From Candidatus Martarchaeota archaeon (lineage in GTDB: Archaea > Micrarchaeota > Micrarchaeia > Micrarchaeales > CABMGC01), in NCBI GenBank assembly GCA_023379075.1, contig JAMCSO010000004.1, positions 1 through 12,253 of the forward strand: a stretch of DNA of 12,253 nt. Reading direction: 5' to 3'. Shown here one piece after another: positions 5,698 through 11,942 of this stretch; within the stretch, counting starts at the first letter, position 1, and every line of letters starts with the position of its first letter. Position numbers and translations under genes: made by a program. Under the pieces are notes generated by a model. That model was not told the DNA's origin, made no database searches, and saw only the letters and a program-made list of their open reading frames with translations.

Positions 5698-6116
5698 TAT
5701 TCCACTTCTTCGTCAATTGCAACCTTCGATTTCATCATGCATCTGTTCTCTACAAAGAGTAGCCCATGTGCCTCAGCATACTCCCTTGCTTCCTTGCTGA
5801 ATATTCCTTCCTGGAGCCAAAGGACTTTCGCGTTTACTTCAACAGCCGCCTTTGCTATCTCAAGAGCCTCTTTTGCAGGCCTGAATACATCAACTACATC
5901 TATCTTCTTCTTAATATCCTGAAGCGACTTGTAAGCCTTCTCCCCAAGTATCTCTTCAGCAAAGGGATTGACTGGTATAATTGTATATCCAGCCTCCTTC
6001 ATGTACATAGGGACATCGTGGCTCGGCTTTCCTTGTTCTCTCGAGCATCCTACGACAGCTATTACCTTAAATTCCTTCAGTATTTTTCTTATTTTATCTC
6101 TTTCAGGATCCTGCAT
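5697..6116 (-). CDS. CoA-binding-domain protein (CoA_binding_2 / YccU family)
   Basis: A single Rossmann-fold domain of about 139 residues, related to the CoA-binding domain of succinyl-CoA synthetase alpha; the exact role of this family is not established. Visible are VVGCSREQGKPSHDV (nucleotide-binding loop and SH motif), GYTIIPVNP, VDVFRP, LWLQEGIFSKEA and a C-terminal NRCMMKS, all in the family order. I chose ATG 6116, four bases after the PAP2 stop, with AGGTAAT just upstream. The frame is open to a TTG at 6167, but that would add a poorly conserved 17 residues and overlap PAP2. It shares a 1-nt stop/start overlap with the IscU-like gene, suggesting coordinated expression. A link to Fe-S assembly is inference from position only. 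Confidence 0.9.
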   Translation of the reverse strand: MQDPERDKIRKILKEFKVIAVVGCSREQGKPSHDVPMYMKEAGYTIIPVNPFAEEILGEKAYKSLQDIKKKIDVVDVFRPAKEALEIAKAAVEVNAKVLWLQEGIFSKEAREYAEAHGLLFVENRCMMKSKVAIDEEVE

Positions 6117-6120
6117 TGCA

Positions 6121-6693
6121 TTACCTAAGAAACTCGTCAGGGCACAGTGGCTTTGCAATTCTGGCAAGTATCTTCGCGAAGAAGCTGTTTATCTTGTCCT
6201 TCCTTGACAATATGATATAATAGAATATAATACTTATAACTATGCCAGCGATGACATCTGTAAGGTAATGAGCTCCAAGGTAGACCCTGCCAACAAGTAT
6301 GAGAATCACCCAAATCCCATAGAGCGCCCTCACGTAATTATACTTGTTAAGGAAGAATAGTAAGCCGGTGAGCACCGTGGCGTGGTTTGATGGAAACGAG
6401 TAGCTTGCTTCGCACCCTACATGATTTATCCACTGGAGATCTGCAACGCTGCATGGTCTTGGCTCCTTTATAATATCCTTTATAATTTCTGTGATCAAGA
6501 AGATCAGAACCATGCCAAAAACAAACGAGAAGACATTCTTGTCCTTCTTAAGATATAAGTAGAGCGCAAGAAGCGGCAATACTACCAGAAAGCTCGTTCC
6601 CATTAAGCTCATGAACGAATTCAATGCGGGATTTGCGAAATAAAGCACTATGTGGAAAGCCCAGTTATTTAATCCCGTTAATATCGAAGACAT
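6121..6693 (-). CDS. PAP2-superfamily membrane phosphatase
   Basis: Integral membrane acid phosphatase/phosphotransferase; members dephosphorylate lipid phosphates such as phosphatidate or isoprenyl diphosphates. The 190 residues have five to six hydrophobic helices and all three PAP2 signature parts: KDIIKEPRP (K72, R79, P80), SFPSNHAT (catalytic-site His104) and GRVYLGAHYLTD (R136, H142, D146). The acid-base and nucleophile histidines and the phosphate-binding arginines are intact. In an archaeon a polyprenyl diphosphate or archaeal lipid phosphate is the natural guess for substrate, but this is inference. The start is ATG 6691-6693; a TTG three codons earlier is in frame. It is the first gene of a minus-strand operon with the CoA-binding and IscU-like genes and shares an AT-rich promoter region with the divergent PIN gene. 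Confidence 0.92.
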   Translation of the reverse strand: MSSILTGLNNWAFHIVLYFANPALNSFMSLMGTSFLVVLPLLALYLYLKKDKNVFSFVFGMVLIFLITEIIKDIIKEPRPCSVADLQWINHVGCEASYSFPSNHATVLTGLLFFLNKYNYVRALYGIWVILILVGRVYLGAHYLTDVIAGIVISIIFYYIILSRKDKINSFFAKILARIAKPLCPDEFLR

Positions 6694-6730
6694 GCTTACC
6701 AATGAGATAAATTATGGATTTACTATGTGG

Positions 6731-6744
6731 TATAATATATAAAA
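6731..6744. promoter_or_regulatory. Shared AT-rich divergent promoter (PAP2 / PIN)
   Basis: TATAATATATAAAA is TATA-like on both strands. It is centred about 38 nt before the PIN ATG (6775) and about 43 nt before the PAP2 ATG (6693), leaving short leaders on both sides. The 81-nt gap holds nothing else that I can see. Confidence 0.5.
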
Positions 6745-6774
6745 CTCTTGCGTTGATATTAGAGAAGATAAGAG

Positions 6775-7158
6775 ATGAAAAATACCGTAATCATGGACAC
6801 GAGTTCCATACTCTATGCAGCCTCAAAAAACAGCGATCCTTTCGAAGCGATAATGGATCTTCTGAGCGATGCAGTGATAACGATATCCAGCGGGGTAATA
6901 AACGAATTGCGCATGATCTCAAAAAGAAAGAAAGGGCAATGGACATATGCGGCATTCGCCCTCTCTCTGATCAAAGAACACAACGCAAAAGGCGAGATCC
7001 TAATCATCAATTCACGGGGCAAAGTGGATGCCTGGATTGTTGGTGCAGCAAAGGAAAAGGATTCATACGTCTGCACCAATGACTCAAAATTAAGGGAAGC
7101 GCTTAAGAAAAGGGGGGTAAGGGTAATTACCATATCTGAAGATGGAATGGCCAGATAA
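6775..7158 (+). CDS. PIN-domain ribonuclease (Fcf1/VapC9-like, COG1412 type)
   Basis: Small metal-dependent ribonuclease of the PIN fold, 127 residues, single domain. The acidic catalytic set is visible: D8 in MDTSS, E44 in INEL, D85 in KVDAW and D103 in CTNDSKL. The sequence style resembles the archaeal family related to eukaryotic Fcf1/Utp23 (rRNA processing) rather than plasmid toxins. In many archaea such a gene stands directly upstream of rpo7 and spt4, exactly as here, which supports an information-processing role over a toxin role; no antitoxin partner is present. The ATG is preceded by GAAGATAAGAG. The ninety-odd bases to rpo7 contain fresh TATA-like elements, so rpo7 is probably not solely dependent on this promoter. 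Confidence 0.88.
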   Translation: MKNTVIMDTSSILYAASKNSDPFEAIMDLLSDAVITISSGVINELRMISKRKKGQWTYAAFALSLIKEHNAKGEILIINSRGKVDAWIVGAAKEKDSYVCTNDSKLREALKKRGVRVITISEDGMAR

Positions 7159-7167
7159 GGCACTACG

Positions 7168-7199
7168 TTATAAATATTTCGCTTTCATATATTATATTA
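7168..7199 (+). promoter_or_regulatory. TATA-like elements upstream of rpo7
   Basis: TTATAAATATTT (7168-7179) and ATATATTATATTA (7187-7199) lie in the 92-nt gap after the PIN gene. With initiation about 26 nt downstream, leaders of roughly 30-50 nt would precede the rpo7 start. The remainder of the gap contains only a weak CCAG...CTGG inverted repeat. Confidence 0.4.
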
Positions 7200-7241
7200 G
7201 CTTTAATCTTAGCGAGCCAGGTTTTGTTTTAGCTGGATAAT

Positions 7242-7247
7242 GGTGAT
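7242..7247 (+). promoter_or_regulatory. Shine-Dalgarno GGTGAT fixing the TTG start of rpo7
   Basis: GGTGAT is an exact six-base complement to the 16S 3' end (ATCACC) and sits three bases before TTG 7251. No ATG in frame exists near the family N-terminus, so this site decides the start. Confidence 0.7.
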
Positions 7248-7250
7248 TCA

Positions 7251-7835
7251 TTGTACTATATATACACTATAAAGGATACGATTAATGTACCTCCATCATA
7301 TTTCGGAGAAGATATCAAGAAGGCTGCAGAAGAGCTCCTCAGGACAAAATATGAGAGGACGCTTGACAAGGACCTTGGGGTGATACTTTCTGTATTTGAT
7401 GTAAGGGAGATCAGCAATGGGACAATACTGCCTGGAGACCCATCAGTATACCACACTGTGACATGCAGCATACTCTCCTTCAATCTTGAGGTTGAAGAAG
7501 TTGTCATTGGCGAAGTATCCGAGTTAGCTGACTTCGGGTGCTTTGTGAGGCTCGGCCCCATAGATGGACTTGTCCACCTCTCCCAGATAACAAACGATTA
7601 TATAAATTACGATAGGAAAATCAGTGCCTTCGTTCTAAGGGCATCCGGAAGGAGCCTGAAAAAGGGAGATGTAGTTTATGCCAAGGTCTCAACAGTAAGC
7701 CTAAAAAGCAACATAAAGGATACAAAGATAGCATTGACGATGAGGCCCGAAGGTCTCGGAAAGATGGAATGGATAAAGGAGCCAATAAAGCCAAAGACAA
7801 GAGAGAGGCAGCCACATGGCAAGAAAAGGAAGTGA
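7251..7835 (+). CDS. rpo7: DNA-directed RNA polymerase subunit Rpo7 (RpoE1)
   Basis: Subunit of archaeal RNA polymerase that, with Rpo4, forms the stalk which binds emerging RNA and helps open-complex formation. The 194 residues begin MYYIYTIKDTINVPPSYFG, the family N-terminus, followed by an N-terminal RNP-like domain (1-80) and an S1/OB RNA-binding domain (about 82-165) with VIGEVSELADFGCFVRLGP and DGLVHLSQI. The C-terminus is a basic tail rich in K, R and P. The start codon is TTG, supported by the family N-terminus and the GGTGAT site. Its last codons carry the GGAAGTGAT ribosome site of spt4, so the two are translationally coupled. Confidence 0.96.
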   Translation: MYYIYTIKDTINVPPSYFGEDIKKAAEELLRTKYERTLDKDLGVILSVFDVREISNGTILPGDPSVYHTVTCSILSFNLEVEEVVIGEVSELADFGCFVRLGPIDGLVHLSQITNDYINYDRKISAFVLRASGRSLKKGDVVYAKVSTVSLKSNIKDTKIALTMRPEGLGKMEWIKEPIKPKTRERQPHGKKRK

Positions 7836-7839
7836 TTAA

Positions 7840-8028
7840 ATGGAAAAAGTTTGCAAAAATTGCAGGTTGATAATAACACAGGGAGAGGTATGCCCTCTTT
7901 GCGGCTCAACATCCCTTACTACAAAGTGGAGTGGGTATATAGTCATAATGAACTTTGAAAAATCGGAGCTTGCAAAGAAGCTCGACCTCAGGGTTAATGG
8001 AACCTACGCATTAAGCGTAGAGTCCTAA
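7840..8028 (+). CDS. spt4: Transcription elongation factor Spt4 (RpoE2)
   Basis: Zinc-binding partner of Spt5; the Spt4-Spt5 complex closes the RNA polymerase clamp and promotes processive elongation. The 62 residues have both zinc knuckles (C5-x2-C8 and C18-x2-C21), then the strand GYIVIMNFEKSELAKKL and the C-terminal G-T-Y-A-L-S-V ending typical of archaeal Spt4. The ATG is four bases after the rpo7 stop, with GGAAGTGAT (7828-7836) three bases upstream. In many archaea rps24e and rps27ae follow; here the next gene is a convergent FKBP only 4 nt away. Confidence 0.95.
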   Translation: MEKVCKNCRLIITQGEVCPLCGSTSLTTKWSGYIVIMNFEKSELAKKLDLRVNGTYALSVES

Positions 8029-8032
8029 TCCT

Positions 8033-8716
8033 CTACTTCTTCTCTTTTCTTACATACTCTTCGTTTACATGAAGTTTGCTGATCTCATCCATATCCCTCA
8101 GCACTGATTCTGCAAAGCCTGCCTTGTTAATAAGATAATCGGAATTCTTCTCGATCTCAGCTCCGAAGAGTATTGTTGCTGTACTTCCATCAACCCTGAC
8201 TTCACTCGGCTTAAGCGACGCTTCTTCAGCCAGGGCCTCAATTTTCTCTTCAGTGCCATCGATCTTGCTTACCACTCTTATCTCATATATGAGCTTCTCT
8301 CCTGCAAGCGGGTGGTTTGCATCCACAACAACTCTTCCTGAGTTCACGCTCTTTACTGTAGCAACTCCTCCATCTATATCAAGCCTCATTCCTGGATATG
8401 GGTCTATATCTCTCTTCTTGAAGTCTGAGAGGGACATGACTCTGACAAGGTCGGGGTTCCTCTCTCCGAAAGCGTCCTTTGGCTCCAGCTCAAGCTTCCT
8501 CTCCTGGTTCAGGTTCATATCTTTTATTGCATCGTCAAGGCCCTTTATCAGCTTTCTTTTACCTATAACCATGAGCTGAGGCCCATATCTTCTCTCCTCT
8601 TCAAATATATTGTTCTTCTTGGCTATTGACTCATCTGTCGTATAAACAACGCTGTTGTCAGCCGCATGCCTTGCTGTATACTCTACTTTTACAAAATCTC
8701 CTTCCTTGAAAGCCAT
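8033..8716 (-). CDS. slyD: FKBP-type peptidyl-prolyl isomerase with IF and C-terminal domains
   Basis: Peptidyl-prolyl cis-trans isomerase and chaperone, cytoplasmic. The 227-residue layout is that of long archaeal FKBPs (FKBP26 type). An N-terminal FKBP half (1-90) includes GDFVKVEYTARHAADNSVVY and a GPQLMVIGKRKLIKGLDDAI segment. An inserted flap (IF) domain spans about 91-131. The FKBP fold then closes with NHPLAGEKLIYEIRVV (134-149), and an extra C-terminal domain covers about 152-227. It lacks the His-rich metal tail of bacterial SlyD, so the symbol is by homology only. The ATG is 8716; a TATA box (8731-8743) centred only about 21 nt upstream implies a leaderless or near-leaderless mRNA. 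Convergent with spt4 and divergent from the secreted protein gene. Confidence 0.94.
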   Translation of the reverse strand: MAFKEGDFVKVEYTARHAADNSVVYTTDESIAKKNNIFEEERRYGPQLMVIGKRKLIKGLDDAIKDMNLNQERKLELEPKDAFGERNPDLVRVMSLSDFKKRDIDPYPGMRLDIDGGVATVKSVNSGRVVVDANHPLAGEKLIYEIRVVSKIDGTEEKIEALAEEASLKPSEVRVDGSTATILFGAEIEKNSDYLINKAGFAESVLRDMDEISKLHVNEEYVRKEKK

Positions 8717-8730
8717 ACTATCATCTGCAT

Positions 8731-8743
8731 ACTTTATATATTT
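8731..8743. promoter_or_regulatory. Bidirectional TATA box (FKBP / secreted protein)
   Basis: ACTTTATATATTT reads as a TATA box on both strands in the 70-nt divergent gap. On the minus strand it gives an almost leaderless FKBP transcript. On the plus strand initiation near 8763 gives a leader of about 24 nt that contains GTGAT (8779-8783), three bases before the ATG of the next gene. Confidence 0.5.
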
Positions 8744-8786
8744 CCTCTAATCTAAATCATAAAGTCAAAGACTAACTTGTGATCTT

Positions 8787-9398
8787 ATGAATGGCAAAAA
8801 GATAATCGAACTAATTGCATCAATATTTATACTTGCAATATTTATTAGCTCTTACGCTTATATAACGACCATCGCGCCACAACAGCAAAGCTCAAATAAC
8901 ACAACAAATACAACACAGCCGACACTTTACGCTGCAGGGATTACCAACGCATCGATAACCGGGTACAGCAATATAGTCAAGCTTAACATACAATGCAAGA
9001 ACCAATCGAGAATAGCTAATGAGACTTCCTCCCTTCTCGGAGCTCTGGAAGGAAACAACTCCATATCTAACTTCTACCAGAGCTCTACACAGAGCATACT
9101 GGTACAGACTGGGTCAACAAATACTACAAGCCTTTACAATTACCTTTATGGGAAGATGGGGAATGATTCAATGGCTTGCATACAATTCTCTACCAATGCG
9201 GAAGTAAAGCTTCCTAGCCAGATGAACTTCACTGTGGAAGGAAAATCATTCCTTCTTCCGATAGCATCAAGCTTGCAGAGCTACAGTCTTCCAATCAACA
9301 TGACAAAAAACATGAGTCCCGGGATAAAGGTAAGAGTTGCAGTACTTCTGACATTGAATGGGACGATATTAAGTGGGCCTGTGGTAAGTGCAGATTAA
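8787..9398 (+). CDS. Secreted/anchored sequon-rich protein, unknown function
   Basis: A 203-residue protein with one hydrophobic N-terminal helix (residues 6-29, preceded by KK), so it is either exported or anchored with the bulk outside the cell. A Ser/Thr/Asn/Gln-rich linker (31-46) follows, then a domain of mixed strands with two cysteines (C70, C131) that could pair. I count 13 N-x-S/T sequons, for example N38, N41, N54, N78, N112, N147, N171, N191, which points to heavy N-glycosylation on the outer face. I recognise no family. The start is supported by GTGAT three bases upstream. The next gene, gltX, has an in-frame GTG immediately after this stop, so the two are probably cotranscribed, although their jobs appear unrelated. 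Confidence 0.85.
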   Translation: MNGKKIIELIASIFILAIFISSYAYITTIAPQQQSSNNTTNTTQPTLYAAGITNASITGYSNIVKLNIQCKNQSRIANETSSLLGALEGNNSISNFYQSSTQSILVQTGSTNTTSLYNYLYGKMGNDSMACIQFSTNAEVKLPSQMNFTVEGKSFLLPIASSLQSYSLPINMTKNMSPGIKVRVAVLLTLNGTILSGPVVSAD

Positions 9399-9422
9399 GT
9401 GGGAATGCAGTCTGGTAGTATT

Positions 9423-11138
9423 ATGGATCTGGAAGATACAAGAAAGATGGCGAGGAAGTATGCACTGAAGAACGCGATAGACTACGGCAAGGCAAAAGAG
9501 AGCGTTGTGGTCAATAAAATCTTATCAATAGATCCGGGGTTGAGATCTGAGATAAAAGCCCTTTACAAAGTTGCCGGAGAGGTTTGTGCTGAGGTTAACT
9601 CTCTTTCCAGGGGGGAGCTGGAAGCCGAGTACTTACAGTACTCTGAGGAATTCAAGAGCCTTGACTTGGAAAAGGCAGAGAAGAGCTCAAGGCCAAACTT
9701 CAACATCGATGGGGCTGAGCCCACAAAGATGGTAACAAGATTCGCTCCTGAGCCAAGCGGGTATATGCACCTCGGCCATGCAAAACCAGTGATACTCAGC
9801 AACGAGCTGAAAAGGCTTTACGAAGGCAAGATATACCTTTATTTTGATGATACAAATCCAGAGAAGGAGAAGCAGGAGTATGTGGATTCCTTCAAGAAAG
9901 ATCTCTCATGGCTAGGAATAACCTTTGACAAGGAATATTATGCAAGTGATAACATCGAGCGCATGTACGGATATTCCTTCAGCCTGATAGATTCTGGAAA
10001 TGCTTACATCTGCGAGTGCTCAGCAGAAGAGATAAAGAAGAACAGGTTTGATGGCAAGGCCTGCAGCCACAGGGAGAGGGGAGCTGACGAGAACAGAGCC
10101 CTCTTCCAGAAGATGATAAATGGCGTATATGGTGAGGGAGAGGTTCTCCTCAGGCTGAAGGGGGATATGAAAGCAAACAACACCTCTATGCGCGACCCTT
10201 CTCTAGTGAGGGTCAAGAAAAGCAGCCACTACCGACAAGGTCAAAAATATTCTGCATGGCCAAATTACGATTTAAATACCCCTATAATGGATTCAATAAA
10301 CGGAGTTACTGACATAATCCGGAGCAAGGAATACGAGCTCAGGGACGAGCTATATTACAAGATACTTGACCTTCTCGCCCTCAGGAAGCCAAGAATACAT
10401 GAGATAGGACGATTTAAGATAGCAAACAATCTGACATCAAAGCGAAAGATAAATGCGCTGATCAAAGACGGAGACGTTTCCGGATACGACGATCTGCGTC
10501 TTGTAACCATTATGGCATTGAAGAGGAGAGGCATACTTCCAGCTGCAATAACCTCTCTTATGCTGAAGTTCGGGATAAGCAAGACCGAGAGCATAACAAA
10601 GCTTGACTCGCTTCTTGCAGAGAACAGGAAGTTTATAGAGCCGAATGCAAAGCGCCTCTTCATGGTTAGAGATCCTGTTAAACTTAGGGTCGACGGGCTA
10701 AATGGAAAAGAAGAGGTATCTCTAAAGCTTCATCCACATTCCAATCTCAATTCAAGAAAGTATGTACTGAGCAATGACTTTCTTATAAGTAGTGCAGATG
10801 CATCTGCATTGAAGGTAGGATCGAGAGTCAGGCTGAAGGATGCGATAACTATTGAAGTGAAGGAGAAAAGCGAGAACGGGATTATCGCAGCAATAGCCAC
10901 AGGAGATGCAGCCCAAAAGATTCATTGGGTAAATTCCGGAAATTACATCAAGTGTAGGATTCTGCTCATCGGAGATCTTCTCAACGGAGAGGACTTTGAT
11001 CCAGAGAGTATGAGGGTGTATGAAGGGTACGCTGAGAGCTACGTAAGCAATCTTGATGAAGGGGAATCGATTCAGTTTGAGAGGGAAGGATTCTTTAATC
11101 TCGAGAATAAGAAGGATTTCTCTTTTGTCTCCATCTAA
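9423..11138 (+). CDS. gltX: Glutamyl-tRNA synthetase, archaeal/eukaryote-like class Ib
   Basis: Charges tRNA-Glu with glutamate; in archaea lacking GlnRS it also charges tRNA-Gln before GatDE amidation. I number from ATG 9423 (571 residues). An N-terminal helical domain with MARKYALKNAIDYG comes first, then the class I signature SGYMHLGHAKP with HLGH at 116-119, a DDTNPEKE segment, a possible zinc site C-E-C...C-S-H around 198-215, YDLNTPIMDSINGVTDIIRS before the second signature TSKRKI (KMSKS equivalent, SKRK at 339-342), and a C-terminal beta-barrel anticodon domain. DDTNPEKE and the YDLNTPIMDSINGVT block look more eukaryote-like than in euryarchaeal GluRS. Starts are possible at GTG 9399, ATG 9405 and ATG 9423; I prefer 9423 because the family N-terminus begins there. 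Confidence 0.93.
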   Translation: MDLEDTRKMARKYALKNAIDYGKAKESVVVNKILSIDPGLRSEIKALYKVAGEVCAEVNSLSRGELEAEYLQYSEEFKSLDLEKAEKSSRPNFNIDGAEPTKMVTRFAPEPSGYMHLGHAKPVILSNELKRLYEGKIYLYFDDTNPEKEKQEYVDSFKKDLSWLGITFDKEYYASDNIERMYGYSFSLIDSGNAYICECSAEEIKKNRFDGKACSHRERGADENRALFQKMINGVYGEGEVLLRLKGDMKANNTSMRDPSLVRVKKSSHYRQGQKYSAWPNYDLNTPIMDSINGVTDIIRSKEYELRDELYYKILDLLALRKPRIHEIGRFKIANNLTSKRKINALIKDGDVSGYDDLRLVTIMALKRRGILPAAITSLMLKFGISKTESITKLDSLLAENRKFIEPNAKRLFMVRDPVKLRVDGLNGKEEVSLKLHPHSNLNSRKYVLSNDFLISSADASALKVGSRVRLKDAITIEVKEKSENGIIAAIATGDAAQKIHWVNSGNYIKCRILLIGDLLNGEDFDPESMRVYEGYAESYVSNLDEGESIQFEREGFFNLENKKDFSFVSI

Positions 11139-11276
11139 TCCTAAATGTGTTAATTACCAAAGACTTTTAAATCTATCCCTTTTATATTATAAAATAGGAC
11201 AGTTGGTTAACGGCATGTTGGGATATAACTCGATAAATTAGAAGCTTAAGACAAACTTTGTTGCTGGCTGATAATA

Positions 11277-11942
11277 TTGAGCAATGTTATTGTGGATAGG
11301 AGCAATCCTGCTTTCAAGCCTGCAGGAGCTGCTGATACGATGGAGACTCAGATACTTGACAAGATTGTGAGGGAAGGCTGGGAATCGAGGCTTAAGGCTG
11401 AGGGTGGCACGCATAATGCCGAAGCCCTCGAGTCGCACGCAGCAAACATGAGGCATATGCTCAGAAGCGTCGATTATGAAGTTCTCAGTATGCCACACGT
11501 CATAGCTAATACGAGGAATATGACCAGATCAGATCTCAAGGCATATCTCTGTTTTGTCGAGAACCTTGCACATGGTTATAAGATATTGTTCGACAATGAC
11601 CTTGCGAGCATAATTATTGCAGGGATAACCCTCAAGGCGAAGGACCTGCACTCAATAAGACGCCATTTCAATAGTTTCATAAAGCGACTTGAGGAGAGAA
11701 AGTCTGGATATCTCCTCAAGCTTAATTCAGAGTCGGGTTCGATAGACGATCTTGTGTTAGAGCTAAGGTACTATGAGTCCAGTTTCTTAAAGTTCTTGCG
11801 TAAGAAAAATATATTGAAAGTGAAGCGCAAGATCAAGGCAAAGAACCTCAAGGTTAAGATTCTAAAAACTCGCGCAGGAAAGTACGACCTCCTTGTGGAG
11901 GAGCTCAAAAGGAATGTCTCTCCTTACCTCGCGAAGCAATAG
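11277..11942 (+). CDS. Hypothetical basic helical protein
   Basis: A 221-residue soluble protein that I do not recognise. It is mostly helical. Residues 22-120 are of mixed charge, with MRHMLRSVDYEVLSMPHVIA and a possible hydrophobic helix at LASIIIAGITLKAKDL. From about 125 it becomes strongly basic, with IRRHFNSFIKRLEERKSG and a lysine-rich stretch NILKVKRKIKAKNLKVKILK at about 174-193 that suggests nucleic-acid or ribosome contact. The start is uncertain: TTG 11277 is preceded by GGCTGAT with a 4-nt gap, while ATG 11340 (residue 22) has CTGAT three bases upstream. TATA-like DNA lies at 11179-11195. Its 3' end overlaps the convergent NUDIX gene by 19 nt. Confidence 0.75.
   Translation: MSNVIVDRSNPAFKPAGAADTMETQILDKIVREGWESRLKAEGGTHNAEALESHAANMRHMLRSVDYEVLSMPHVIANTRNMTRSDLKAYLCFVENLAHGYKILFDNDLASIIIAGITLKAKDLHSIRRHFNSFIKRLEERKSGYLLKLNSESGSIDDLVLELRYYESSFLKFLRKKNILKVKRKIKAKNLKVKILKTRAGKYDLLVEELKRNVSPYLAKQ

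Noticed and set aside
7209..7236. CCAG...CTGG inverted repeat before rpo7 as an operator or riboswitch
   Set aside because: Only a 4-bp stem with a 12-nt loop; too weak to claim.
11215..11241. Eight-codon upstream ORF (MLGYNSIN) before the 11277 gene
   Set aside because: Roughly at the right distance from a TATA-like element to be leaderless, but too short to support from sequence alone.
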